A stretch of 64,000 nucleotides of DNA from Chionis minor. Lineage: Eukaryota; Chordata; Aves; Charadriiformes; Chionididae. The DNA is taken from assembly GCA_013398295.1 (NCBI GenBank), contig VZSF01008870.1, positions 840,033 to 904,032 on the forward strand, in the 5' to 3' direction. The notes under the pieces were generated by a model. It saw only the letters and a list, made by a program, of their open reading frames with translations. It was not told the DNA's origin and searched no databases. Below, piece by piece: positions 50,991 to 63,368 of the stretch (within the stretch, counting starts at the first letter, position 1; every line of letters begins with the position of its first letter). A program made the position numbers and the translations under genes.

Positions 50991-53813
50991 CAGGGAAGAT
51001 TCCTCTTAAATTTCATGTATGTGTTTTGTTATCTCCCTTTAATTATGGTAATTTTGAATAATTTCTTACTGTACCATAACAGTTAAAAGCTATGCATAAG
51101 AAGGAAACAATTATATTTGTAATGCTTAGATAGAGACAGTTTGAAATCTTCAGCCTTTTGTAGATAAAAACTGATGCCTACATGGCCAGAAAAGCAAAAT
51201 TATGGACATGATCTTTATCAGCTCATGCTGCAAAGGAGACCAGAAGAGTGAAAAGCATGGTTAATAGGAAAAGAAAATGTAATTTCTGAATTTCCATTCA
51301 AAATTGAAATTAAAGGGGAAAAACCATATTTTTTGTTTTGTTTAGTTTTAGCTGTTAATCAAAGCCTCAAATTTAGCACAAATCTGCAGGCTGTCCTGCT
51401 TCGAAACAGACCATAGGCCAAGTATATGCAGTAAGTAGACTAAGACAAATTTTTAATAACAATTAAAGTAATTTTCTCTATGTTCATACACTTGAAAGGA
51501 TGTTGCAGAATTTCCCTTCTATGTTCAAAAGCAGATATGCTGGGATAATCGCACCTCATTGTTGCAAAAGAACATCAGCCTCTAGAGGAGTTTGATCCCT
51601 GCTAGGGCCGTACTTGCTGTTGGCTAACACTGTTCATGTCGATGCAGCTGTGCTGACCGACTTCTTAGCCATCCATCTTTAGATTTCAGTCAATGTCTAC
51701 CTGTAAAGATATGCTCAGAAAAGTAAAAGCACTGTAAAGTTCTGCTTCCAGTTGTGGCAGAGAAGAGCATGAAGATTTACGTGACTATGGGTTTAAACCA
51801 CAGCTGATAAATACATTATTTGCATGCAAATGTGTTGATAAAGGCAAGGTTTTGTGCAGCAGGCTGGACATTTTTAATATGTGAGCCCAACACAACACGT
51901 TACTGTAGCTGGGCATAGATGTCTGAAATTAACAGTTCATGGTGGTGATTTAACTGGAGAGTACCAACAGTATCTATTCTTTTTGCAGAATAGCGGTAGT
52001 TCATGATGGCATACTTATTTGGAAGACTTTTATCTAACTCTCCAGGTTTGAAAGATAAGAATTAGTATCTCTGACCTCTTCCTGTGGTTCGTCACAGTTT
52101 AAAGCTTTGAATTCTTTTACCATCAACCTTAGGTTTGTCATAGGTACTAAAATGTATCTTCAGACTTGTGAGAAGCGAGGGCAGGTAGAACTAGAGTTGT
52201 GGGGTGTTAGCTTCTGGCCTAAATATCCATGGCAGGGTTTCCTGAGACTCTGGGAAGGGGGCTGGACCCACTAACTGAGTTGCTGCCTACAGTCCTGTGT
52301 TCCTGCCAGAATTCTTTGAGCCCTTCAAAAAAATATTGCAGGAGGTCATATGATGTTTACTCAAACTTGCCAAAAGCTTTTGTTGAAGAGTCCCTTGTGA
52401 GCAGTGCCTGAAGCCCTGTGCTGAGACTGCGGAGGACTGTAATCAAACACACAGTAGTGACAGAGTCAGGACAAAGCAAGAATAAATGACGGGTCCCAGA
52501 AAAATAGACTAAGGCATATGTGTTTGAAACATGACTTTATTAGCTGCATAATTATAAAAGGAAAGACAGGAAACTCTGAAGATGATTTTAGGATATTAAA
52601 GACCAGAGACAGGAAGGCCTTTCAGAAGCACCTAGCAGGTAAATGGACAGATAGGGCCCTGTCAGGAAAAATCATGCTCTTAGATGAATAAAGAGTACAT
52701 ACATTGCTGCATTTTGTTGATGTTCTGTAAGACTGTATAGGCTGTGGTCTCCATTACTTAAATGCCTGCAGGTGCGAGGAGGTGGTCCCTGGGACCTGGT
52801 ATTCTTTCCAGTCCTGTGGGTTGAACTGTTTGTGTCCTCCAAACCTGTCCATTACTGTGAAGAGCTCAGCTGAAGCATCTGATTAAATGTCATGTTTGCT
52901 CTGAAGTTGAAAAGTGTACTGAACCATTTGAAAACAACACCAAACGTGTAATGATGCACATATGCCCATCCATGGATATACTGTGTTTAATTCAGATCCT
53001 CTATCACAGCAGGCCAATGCAATATACATCATTAGAGACATGGGAGGGGCCCCTTCTGAAGAGGGACTGGAAGAATAATGTCTGTGGGGACACACTGAGG
53101 CAAAACTACTCAAATCCCTGAACTTCAAATAAGATTTAAATCAAACATTTTGGTATGCCACACCTTACAAACACAAAGGAAAGATTAAATTTTAAAGACA
53201 GTCTTTCTCTTAGAAGTGCGGCATTCCTAACGTTCTGTATTATATACCTTCTTCAATTTACTGGCACAATATAACAGCAAGAATAAACATTTAGTAGGTG
53301 ATACAAAACTTGAATGACTAAGTCCTGTCTCTACAGAAGTCAGTTGCAAAATTGTAATGGTATCGATGGGCTTACTTGGTGTGTTTGCACTGACTAGATG
53401 TATGACAGTTGTCTCAAGGTGAGCTAACCTGCATGTGCAGAAGAGCAGGCTGAGCATCTCAGAGGAATGCTCCGAAGGGACTGATGTGTTTATAGTGCAG
53501 CTAGTATCTGAACCACCCCATCTGAAGACGCTATTGTGCCATACTCTGCAGAGAATACTTGCAGTGACCACTCACTGGCTGCAGTGAGACAAGCCTGAGT
53601 TCAGAGCTGTGCTACAGGACATAGAGCAACCCTGGCTGAAAAGGATTAGGAAGTAATTTTCTGTGCAGATAGTAATTTTCCATCCACTACTGCCCCTTGT
53701 TAGCAGAGAGCTGATCAAGTGGAATACTGGGCCCAATTGTTCCTGTCTGTCTGATGAGGGGTGCTCTGCCTCCGGGCCCTGGTGCATGTGCTCTGATCTT
53801 GTGTTCATGGATT

Positions 53814-54190
53814 CACTGAATCACAGAATGCTCCGGGTTGGAAGGGACATTTAAAGATCACCTAGTCCAACCCCCCTGCCACGAGCAGGGACATCCATCA
53901 CTACATCAGGCTGCTAAAAGCCCTGTCCAACCTGACCTTGAATACTTCGAATGGTGAGGGATCCACAGCTGCTCGGGACAACCTGTTCCGGTGTCCCACA
54001 ACCCTCACGATAAAAAAATCTCTTCCTTGTGTCTCATCTAAACCTACCCTCTTTCAGTTTAAAACCATTTCCTCTTGTCATGTCTCTACAAGCCCTGGTA
54101 AAAAGTTTCTCTCTGTCTTTCTTAAGGTCTCCCCGCAGCCTTCTCTTCTCCAGGCTGAATAACTTCATTTATCCCAGCAGAGCCATTTGG
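53814..54190 (-). mobile_element. CR1 retrotransposon 3' fragment, minus strand
   Basis: Read on the minus strand this is a CR1 3' end. On the + strand it begins with decayed octamers (CACTGAATCACAGAAT), then GGGTTGGAAGGGACAT, then the conserved AGTCCAACCCCCCTGCC block. It continues through the ORF2 end as far as GGTCTCCCCGCAGCCTTC and the CTTCTCTTCTCCAGGCTGAA block. Many substitutions and the loss of a short segment before the GGTCTCC block mark it as an old copy. The left (CR1 5') boundary near 54,190 is approximate. It is the only minus-strand CR1 I see in intron 1. Confidence 0.9.
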
Positions 54191-55120
54191 CCTCGTGTTG
54201 CTCGATATCCACCCTTCCTGCCACAGTATATATAGTTGTGGCAGTTGCTAAGCGTGTGAGAAATGAGGAAATGCTATAATAGCAATGCTTTTCAAACAAT
54301 AGAACTTAAATAAAAAATTGTAGTGTTTATAGCATAGTATGGGACTACTTGCTATTTTCAGCCTGATCATACTTCTATACTGCTGCTCATTGTACATGCA
54401 TTTGAACATCGCCCAGTTTCACAGTTAAATTAAAAAGGATGAAGAGCAACGGCCACATGTGAAGGGATTTGGAGTTACAGATTCCATGGCTAACATACCC
54501 TTCAGATCTGTGGTGTAGTGATTTGTGTAATGTTACAGCACACTGGGTCTCAAAGCAATTCATACTTATTAGCAGAAAAAGTTAAATGTTGGTTTCGGCG
54601 TGAGTGTGAAGGGAATGGGTAATTTCAGCACCTAGTACATATATTACCTGCCCTTGTTAGACTATCATGTTTTACACTTGGCTCTTATTAATCCTTTTCA
54701 GGCATTATCAAAATAGAACTCACATTTTCATTCCTCCCATTATAAACTGAATGTTAGGAAAGGACAATGAAAAAATTCTGGGAGGTAAAACCTGTTCTGA
54801 TACATCCTTGTTATGCTACCTGACACATTACTGTTCAGAATTTAGGCTAAATACATTAATAAAAGCCAGTTAAGTTCCTAATTCCTGTAACACCAGTGAA
54901 GGCACGACAAGGATGAATTAGGCGTGGTATGACTATCAGTAACTGCAGAGTAACAACATTGGCAGGATTTGCGTGTTTCCACTTGGTTACAAATCTATTC
55001 ACATTACTACTGAAAGTAATGTATTTTAAAATAATATAGTTTAAAGAACATAAAATAGCTACCATTACTCCCCACCCCCCACCAGAATCCCATTCTGCCA
55101 GTTAAAATGCTGCCACAGGA

Positions 55121-55161
55121 GGCTGTCTCTGGTGACAGTGACAGTGACAGCACTGACAGCC
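55121..55161 (+). repeat. (GTGACA)3 inside a 7-bp inverted repeat
   Basis: Three GTGACA units at 55,132-55,149 lie between GGCTGTC (55,121-55,127) and its complement GACAGCC (55,155-55,161). It is small and may be chance. Confidence 0.5.
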
Positions 55162-55427
55162 GTCTTGGTGCTCACATGGCAAAAGGCCTTCTGACAGCTT
55201 AGAAAAGTGTCAGAATAGCAACTTCCCATTTTCAGAAGGTATTTCACCAAGTTAATATTGCAGCTGTCTTTAAATGAATTTTTTTCAAAAACACAACAGA
55301 AGAAAGCAATTTACACAAATGCCAAGAAAGCACATGAGTCTTTGAGTGTCATGAAACTGAAACCTTGAATTTTACATAGAATTATTTGAGCAATCAAATA
55401 AATTTTCTTTTTTCTTCTTGGTCTCAG

Positions 55428-55440
55428 AAAAAAAAAAAAA
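55428..55440. repeat. Poly-A run (13 A)
   Basis: A plain A homopolymer in intron 1, about 0.8 kb before exon 2. Confidence 0.85.
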
Positions 55441-56235
55441 TAGCAAACTAGCATGACCTTTAAAACTAGAGAGGTTTAGTGGCTGTATCTGAATGAACAA
55501 CATACACATCAGTGTTTCATGTGGGTAAGTCTTTGAACTGACAAAGAACTTAGCTGTGTAACTGACGGTGCTATGGGTAGAATGGAAATACTGCAGAAAT
55601 ATTTAAAAGAAATGACAATGTCCTTTCCCAGTAGACCAGTTGGGACTGTGTTTTACCACGTGACAAGTCAGCCCAAACCACGACACCTTGTAATTCTAGG
55701 TTTAGTGATGAATAGTGGAAATTCTTTTCAGTTAGGGATTTTTGGCTCCTTCATCCAAATATCACGTGCAGCACTATACACAGTTTGTCCCTGTTGGAAA
55801 GAGGGAATAAGGGGAAGCTATCCGAGGGTGCATCAGAGGGTGGTGCGTGATGGAGGCCATCCAGGAGCCCTGTCAAGCAGATGTCCTGCACCCAAGCCTG
55901 TTCTCAGTTCCCCCCTTGCCCTGAAAATGACTTCTTTTCACCCAGTATGGACAGGGGTCAGACGGATGGCTCAGAGCATGGAGGGATGGAAAGGAGAGTG
56001 TGTGAAGCTCCTGCTTACCCTGCTTAGCCAGGTCTAATGTCCACACGTGGTCCTCTGGGCCTTAAAAGAGCATCTTGGAAACTCAGACCTGGTTCTCAGT
56101 CAGTGGGAAGTGGCCTCCTGGCAGTCCACATTGCCTTTTCCCGGTGTAACTTGAGAGTACCTGAGGACCTTCCAAAGGCAGTATACTCCTGTTACAAATC
56201 AAACCAGGTTTTATTGGAAGCACCCCAGCCCGTGC

Positions 56236-56282
56236 TTTTTTTTTTTTTATATATACATCCTGTAACTGTCTTTTTTTTCCAG
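56236..56282 (+). other. ATP10A: Intron 1 splice acceptor region
   Basis: The acceptor is the AG at 56,281-56,282, preceded by a pyrimidine tract (56,268-56,280). A possible branch point, TGTAACT, lies at 56,261-56,267. A separate 13-T run at 56,236-56,248 lies just upstream. The exon that follows continues the frame of exon 1 exactly. Confidence 0.85.
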
Positions 56283-56487
56283 AAATGAGAAGAAATATAT
56301 AAGCAGATACTGGAAAGAAGTGGAAGTTGGAGACTTTGTGCAGCTTCGCTGTAATGAAATTATACCTGCTGACATACTGCTGCTCTCTTCAAGTGATCCC
56401 GATGGACTGTGCCATATAGAAACAGCTAACCTGGATGGTGAAACTAACTTAAAACAAAGACAGGTGGTGAGGAGGTTCCTAGAGCTG
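56283..56487 (+). CDS. ATP10A: ATP10A exon 2: start of the actuator domain with DGET motif
   Basis: The first base completes the arginine codon 147 split by intron 1, and 68 full codons follow (residues 148-215). Residues 160-201 carry the conserved P-type actuator-domain core: [20 protein letters not shown], then [24 protein letters not shown] is at 198-201. In this enzyme class DGET drives hydrolysis of the aspartyl-phosphate intermediate, and P4 flippases keep the glutamate. No stop, frameshift or missing key residue is seen. Third positions are A/T-rich, unlike exon 1, as expected outside the CpG island. The exon ends on a codon boundary at a strong donor. The DKTGT phosphorylation site and later helices lie outside the window. 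Confidence 0.95.
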
Positions 56488-56493
56488 GTAAGT
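56488..56493 (+). other. ATP10A: Intron 2 splice donor
   Basis: CTG|GTAAGT is a near-perfect vertebrate donor. It leaves a phase-0 junction after Leu215. Reading on past it, the frame continues only six codons (VSHHS, then a TAA stop after it), which fits an intron. Confidence 0.92.
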
Positions 56494-59400
56494 CACCATT
56501 CCTAACTCTCATTAAAGATAAGAATTTGTTTCAGGTAAGTAAACCGTTCACCAATCCACTTCACACCAGCTAAATCTGCTTGTTCTAGTACTGCTAATGA
56601 ATTACTGTTATGGTTGTCATTAAAATACTAGCACTTGCCAACAGCTGACCTCATCATAGTATCAGAAGTTTTACCATAATTTTTTCCTGAATTTGAATAG
56701 GAATTATTTGGGGCAATTGTGTGCGGTTGGAAAATGTTGGGGGTTTTTAATGGCTTCTATTGTAGCTTGATTTTTGAAAACACATTTTGACTGCCCAGTG
56801 AGAAGATATTTAAATATAAACAACTACTTTTCCTGCCTGCAAACCAGATCAGTTTCAATTAGGAATTTTGCCTGAAAACTCCATGTTGCAGAGTATCCCT
56901 CCAGCACTTGGAGGATTAAAGCAGTAAGATTTAAAGGGACAGCATGCATACATTCTGGAAGCATCTGTGCTGAAAAAGTGTTTTACTGCTCTCTCATTGT
57001 GCTTATCTCTCCCCAACAGCACTATTTTGAAACAAAACAAAATCCAGATCAGTTACTGTCAGCAGAATTAGAGGAAATTACCTGAAGTTTTACTTGCTTT
57101 AATAATCTTATTGAAATAGTATTTATTTATATGCCCTCCTCTCCCATTCCTCTTGCCAGCTAACCCCTGTTTCCTGTATTTTGTCAGGAAAAAAATAAAG
57201 TACTTTCTAGAACTCAGCTACATCTTTTTTCCTAGTACCTCTTCTCATCTGAGAGATTTTGCAAACAATGGGAGCTGCTGCCCTTACCCCTGTCATCAAA
57301 GGTAACTACAGAAGCCTATAGTTCTGCTGAGGTAGGTCAGCCTTAATGAAGTTGCCATCCAACTGATAGGATAAAAATCAATGTGCTTTCCAAATAATTA
57401 TTTATGGTATATAGGGCCTTTCTCTGAATAGCTTGTAAAATCTGAGATAAAGACTTGTTTAATCATCAGTGATTTCCACGTAGAATTTAGACATGACTCG
57501 GCAGCTACCGCCATGGCAAGATGCTTAATCAGCTAAAGGCCAAGTGTTTCAAAAACTCTGATTGTTTCAAAGAAGCTAATTGAATTGCTTCTCAAATGTC
57601 CCATCCTGTTCCCACTGAGAGGAAATTTCTCCCAGTGGGTAGAGCTCCAGGGAGGTACTCAGATGATGTATCCCAGTTATCTGCCAGCATAGACTTCCTA
57701 CGTGACCTCAGACACGTTATGTAGGACAAAAACTATAGCTTGCATTTAGGCTACGGAATACAGGGCTGCTTTCATGTTCGTGGGTACGGTTATAAGCAAA
57801 GGGCACATCCCAGCTCTATCTGAAAGGAAGATCCAGGGAGGCACCCATTCCGCCACTTATCCACAACAGATAGTTGGATTTCTATGATCCAAGACCATCT
57901 GACACACAGCAGGAAGTGTTGGTAAACACAGTGAAAGGATTTGATGGGTCTAAGTACAGATCATCACAAGCCTGGCTTTCAAGAGCCTTGCTGTCCGGAG
58001 GAGTCCCTTACACTGTGTCAAGATCTCCGGCTTCCTGGTGGCAGAGTTGTGATTTAGCACTACAAGTGTGATTCCTGGAAGCTGGCAGGCTGAGAGGGGA
58101 TCTGCTGACCCTACAGACTCCCCTGCTGCCGAGAGCTGTGATGCCTCGATGTATGCCTGAGCCATCAGTTGTGGAGTCACTCTTCTGCCTTTAACCAATG
58201 AACACGTGTACATTAATACAGCAGGAAAACCAGGAAGGAGTAGCCACACAGTCTCGTGTTTGGCATACTCACTGGGGTATAAATTGCTGATCCAAACCAG
58301 GCAGCTAAAGGCTTCAAGCCTGAGTTTTGTATGGTTTGTCAAGACCTGTAACCTTTAGACTGTTGTGTGAAGTGAGTGGCAGTGCCATTTCCTCCTGAAA
58401 CAGGTTAAAAGTTATCAGAGACTGAATTTGAGCCCTGTTAGGGAAGAAGGCTGAGGAAACAGTGCCTACCTAGGGAAGAAAAACTAGGTTATTTGTCAAG
58501 CAGCTCAGCATATCAGGGTACACGTGGCATGGCTTGCTCAGTGTATCCTGCTTAACTGAGGAAATCCATTTTCATGTAGATACTTACAGCTTTCGAGACA
58601 CCTAACCACTTTGCACTTCCAGCCCATCCTCCTTCAATATCTTAGTTCTCTGTATTATATAGATGATTGTGGAACTTTTCTATGTCAGTAGTGTGCTCCA
58701 AAATATGTGGATAAATATTTTTTTAAAATAAATTTTAGATCACAAGATGCCTAGCTACAGTAGCCGTGAGGTCCATAATAAATTGTCAGGGGTTAAACTG
58801 GGGACAATGACAGAAAGCTCATTCATTCCAATGAAAACAGGACTGGGCCCCAAGAAGTCAAGTATTGAACAAGAGCTTATAAGAAAACCACATGTGACTA
58901 CCTCCCCTCTCTTAAAATAGCTGAGAAAGCAGGAAATATCCAAGCCCGGGTTCCTGCATCAACCAAGTTGTAGGCAAAGTGCACACCTGCAAGTACCAAG
59001 TCCTCAGCAGCTGCAGCATCACAGAGCTTCTCTGTAACACCATCCTGTAAGTTATTCAGCAGAATGCTTGCCATCCTCGTTAAAGTCCTGGCCAAAGCCT
59101 GTCTGAGCACACTGTTAATTCATGTAGCAGCATTAGCTTTCTCACCCCATACTAGTAGGGATAAGCTCTTACTGGTTCTTGAAGGTGTTACCCTGTGAGA
59201 GACACTCAGCAGTGGGATAGAGGGAGCTACTTGAGAAATGCTGGATGAATAGTAAGCCCACAGCCAAGTAGCATGGAATAGCAAGTTGATGCCATTCTTT
59301 GGAGTGGAGTTCGGTTCCTATCTGGGTGTGTCTTAAGTTACCACAACTGGAGAGAGCTTATTGTTAGATCTCATAAAATACTTTGGAAGACCAAAATTTT

Positions 59401-62400
59401 CTTGCAGCAAATACTGACCATCCTTTTACCAAACCTCAGAGAAGTTTGTTCCCAAATCACTTACAGAACCTGCATCCCAATCTGTTCATGCTTTGGACAA
59501 GAATGCTTTTACATTTTTGTTACGCAGAACAACTCTCAGTTATGTTTATAGCTGTTTGGTTCTGTGTCACTCTGCAGTCCTGTTGTTGAAGCAGGAAAAC
59601 AAACAAATAGATTATGTAGTCCTGACCCTCTCTTTCCCACACTGCTAAACTCTTCCCCCACCGCCCTTACCGAATGACGTGCCTGGTCATGTGGCTTATC
59701 ATAGGACAAGAAACACAGATCTTTTGGAAGCTGCTTCTTAAAATATCAGCTATACATAACTGTCTTTGAATAATATCTCTGTAAGAGTACCTCAGCCATT
59801 TAAAAGAAGCTGTGTTACACAGCTTGGCCTTTCTGTGTTTCTTGTATGAACGAAGTGATAACCTCCGAGCACACGCCTGTGAAGTACATCGATGAAGGAT
59901 AGCTGTTTCTATACCTGTCACTCTGCTGGGCATGGGAAAGGAGTGGAGGTGGGAGTAGAAACAGTTGTTTAAGCCACTTGTACGTTTTCCTTATTCTGTT
60001 CCTGCCCTGTGCCCACCCATACAATTTACAGTCCCACAGGTCTGTGCCAAGCTGCCTGTCATAGAGACCCTGGTGTCCAATTTGGAGTCGCTCAAGTGGG
60101 GTGTGCACTGGGCAGGCCCTCTCCGGAGGCCTGCAAGTTACGCTGTTACACTGGGTACAGCTGTCCTCTGGAAGGGCAGCCATTCTGCCAGCATGCTCTG
60201 AAGGATCTTTGTGCGTGTCTCTTCAGCATTAACAGCATATAAGGTCCGTAGTCTCAGAGAGTAAAAGGTCTTACGGTTTCCTCTTTCCAAACCTTTGTTC
60301 AGAAAAGTACAATTCTGGTGTCTTTTTAGCCCAGCTCTTGAAGCAGCAATAAGCAATTATAGAAGCTGTTCTGTATCCTTGTCTCCAGTGCTTTGCAGGC
60401 GTTATTTTACTCTAAACATATGCTCAGAAGATCCAAAATCATCATTTGTGGGCTTGGATTGGACCTCTCCACTGTGAATTCCAAGAAAGTGTTTTCCTTT
60501 ATAGTGCAAGTGACCAGAAATATTGCTTATTTTAGTGCTGCTTTGATTTGTCTGAGTAATTTCTAGTAGACTGGGAACATACTGCTGTTAGCTTTGCGTG
60601 TTTGTTAATGATTGTGATCTGTCTGACAGAAATCTGTACTTTCTGTACATGATTCTATACCCTATCGATACACAAGCTTTGAGAAGAGTCACTGATATAT
60701 TCCTCTGTGGCTTGTATGTCTGAAGATACTGTTTGGAATGTATGCTTTGTTATTGAACACTCAAAATAGTCTGTTAAGAAAAAAGAAAATCACTCAGTGA
60801 GTAGATTAAAAAAGAAAAAAGGAAACTGGAGATTTCTCAAAGGCCCTGACATTTTTTTCTCCGAGACTTTAAATGCTGTGGTCTTGTTATCCAGCTACTG
60901 CAGTGACAGGATGTGTTACAAACGTTTAAAATAGTCAGAAATGTACTTCTGCATGCTCTGTCTTCAAAGCCAAAAGGATAGCAGGCTGTCTTCACACTGA
61001 GACACGGATCAGATCCATGTCTGCAGCATGACATGCTGGAAAGGAGAAACCGCTGTGCTAAATCCCACTGTGAGTGATCTAACAGTGTTAGCAGTGACCA
61101 GTAAGCATCTCTTGGAAAAAACGAGTGTTTCTTGGTATTCCAGCAGTTTCCTTCTAATTTCTAACCCGCCCTCCCAGCTGCCGAGTCACAGCAGCCATTT
61201 CTGGTGCACTGGATCCACTAGGAGACACAGTAGGCAGGAGGAATCAATGTGTTTTCTGTGCTACTCTGCAGGCTGCTGTGCCACCACACCCTTTTCAGTT
61301 GCTTATGGAATGTTTTCCGTCCATCTGAGATGTCGTGTCAGCTGCTCTTCAGAGAGTGGATAAGCAGATACAGCTTGGGCTGTGAGAGCTCAAAACTCCC
61401 TTTCAGGTTTCATAAACTTGATTTAGGATATTTTGATAGTATGAATCTAGACTCATGAAAAACATTTACATTTCCTTGCTCCACTGTTTTTACTCAGTAT
61501 GCCTTTTAACAAAATCCACAAAGACTCACTGTGGATTCTGGAGCAGCTTATGGTTTATTAACCACTGGCCATGTCCTGGATGTTTATGTGGAAAGCTTCA
61601 GTTCAGCTGAAAGCTAGTTAAATCTAGGAGCTGCCATCCCCGATGAGAGCATGTATTGCTGTGAGAGCTGGTGGAGGTAGGGGATGCATTTTTTTTCCCT
61701 TGTGTTTTCTCCTAAGAGTAGACCTTTGTTCAAAACAAGCTGGTGCTAGCATGATTAAATGGGTTTAGATAAGCCTTGCAAATGGCTTTGTGGCTGCTTA
61801 TTTACTTTGCTTAAAAAGCACATCTGAATTTGGTGTCTGCTTGTTTGGTAGGGTTCATTTGCATGCAGACTAGCACCAAAATAACTCATCAGTCTGATTT
61901 TGTCACAAGTCAGTACGTGAACCTTTCTGAAATATGTATAAACTCAGAGCCTTTGCTTACTGCAGGCATGTTTACTTATCTGTTCCAGCCTAGAAGCTGG
62001 GCTGAATAGACAGATCCAACTTTCTTTCCAGCCCTACCTGTTCTTGCACAGTGCTGGAAGCATGTTGGGTACATCTGGACTCAGAGGAACAGTCCCACAG
62101 CTCCCTGTTCCAAGCCTAAAGTCATTTATACCATCTATTCCTTTCCCTGTGAGTCCTAGGCAGAAACTCGTCCAGTCTGTTTTCTAGTAGGGCTGCACTA
62201 TAAGCTTGACTGTTGGTGGCTGCAGGCTACTCTATATATGAGGTACTTTGGGGAGGGCAACTCATGTTAATTCCATGAAAACAACTCACAGGGCAGCCTC
62301 GGTATCTCAGTGTAGATGTTCCTTTTGCATTCAGTTTTTCTCCCTCAAAAAATGGGAAAGAAAGGAAATAAAGCAATTTTCAAATTTTGGTTTAGCCTAA

Positions 62401-62651
62401 CCTGAGCTAAAATCTCTTGCACAGCCATCTGCATTGTTTAAATTTGCCCAGTTTGAGAGAACAGCTGAAGTTAAACCAGCACAATTCCCAGGCAAAATAG
62501 TTTTAAACTCACCTGCTGATACAAGCTTCTTATCTCAGAGTCTGATTGAGTCTTCTAAAGAAACACAAGAATAGGCATAGCTATACTCTCCCTGTGCTCC
62601 CCGTCCCACTCAGGCTATCACCCACCTGAAACTAGTACACTATTATAAAGC

Positions 62652-63288
62652 AGATGTGAATTAATGAGCAATGTGCCCTCACAGCGCAGAAGGCCAACTG
62701 TATCCTGGGCTGTATCAAAAGCAGCGTGGCCAGCAGGTCCAGGGAGGTGATTCTGCCCCTCTACTTTGCTCTCATTGAGACCCCACCTGGAGTACTGTGT
62801 CTAGCTCTGGAGCCCCCAACATAAGGAAGACATAGACCTGTTGGACCAAATCCAGAGGAGGGCCACAAAAATGATCAGAGGGCTGGAACATCTCTCCTGT
62901 GAGGACAGGCTGAGAGAGTTGGGGTTGTTCAGCCTGGAAAAGAGAAGACTCAGGGGAGACCTTACAGTGGCCTTTCAGTACTTAAAGGGGGCCTCCAGGA
63001 AAGACTTTATCAGGGAGTGTAGCGATAGGACAAGGGGGTAATGGCTTTAAACTGAAAGAGGGTAGATTTAAATTAGATATTAGGAAGAAATTCTTTAGTC
63101 TGAGGGTGGTGAGACACTGGAACAGGCTGCCCAGAGAGGCTTCCATCCCGGGAAGTGTTCAAGGCCAGGTTGGATGGGACTTTGGAGCAACCTGGTCTAG
63201 TGGGAGGTATCCCTGGCCATGGCAGCAGGGTTGGAACTAGATGATCTCTAAGGCCCTCTCCAACTCTAACCATTCTATGATTCTATGA
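62652..63288 (+). mobile_element. CR1 retrotransposon 3' end, 640 bp, frameshifted ORF2 end
   Basis: This is the longest complete-tailed CR1 in the window. It begins in the block AGAAGGCCAACTGTATCCTG and includes the ORF2 part that encodes [17 protein letters not shown] and [15 protein letters not shown]. It ends with AACCATTCTATGATTCTATGA, that is two intact octamers (63,272-63,287). The reading frame is broken near 63,037-63,042, where five G stand in place of the four expected from sister copies. The element is 5'-truncated. The left boundary is judged by eye and may be off by a few tens of bases. The intact tail suggests it is younger than the copies at 29.2 and 53.8 kb. Confidence 0.93.
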
Positions 63289-63368
63289 TACTCAGATACT
63301 TGTTTAGACTGTAAGTACTTTAACAGGGTAGAATCAGGCCACAAGAACAGTGAATGTCTCCCTAACAC

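Larger units (their letters stand above)
12634..56282 (+). other. ATP10A: ATP10A intron 1 (43.6 kb)
   Basis: The intron is bounded by matching GT and AG sites, and a phase-2 split codon joins exons 1 and 2 in frame. A very long first intron is also known for the mammalian gene. Its content is mostly unique AT-rich sequence. Recognisable insertions are only three CR1 3' fragments totalling about 1 kb (28,119-28,488; 29,220-29,474; 53,814-54,190), plus simple repeats listed separately. I find no second gene, pseudogene, tRNA or microRNA-like hairpin that I can support. In 12,640-28,118, 29,475-53,813 and 54,191-56,235 I see nothing beyond the small tracts listed. Enhancers are likely somewhere in 43 kb but cannot be located by eye. 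Confidence 0.88.

Noticed and set aside
53690..53704. CTCF-like motif
   Set aside because: Only about two thirds of the core positions match by eye; this is too weak without binding data.
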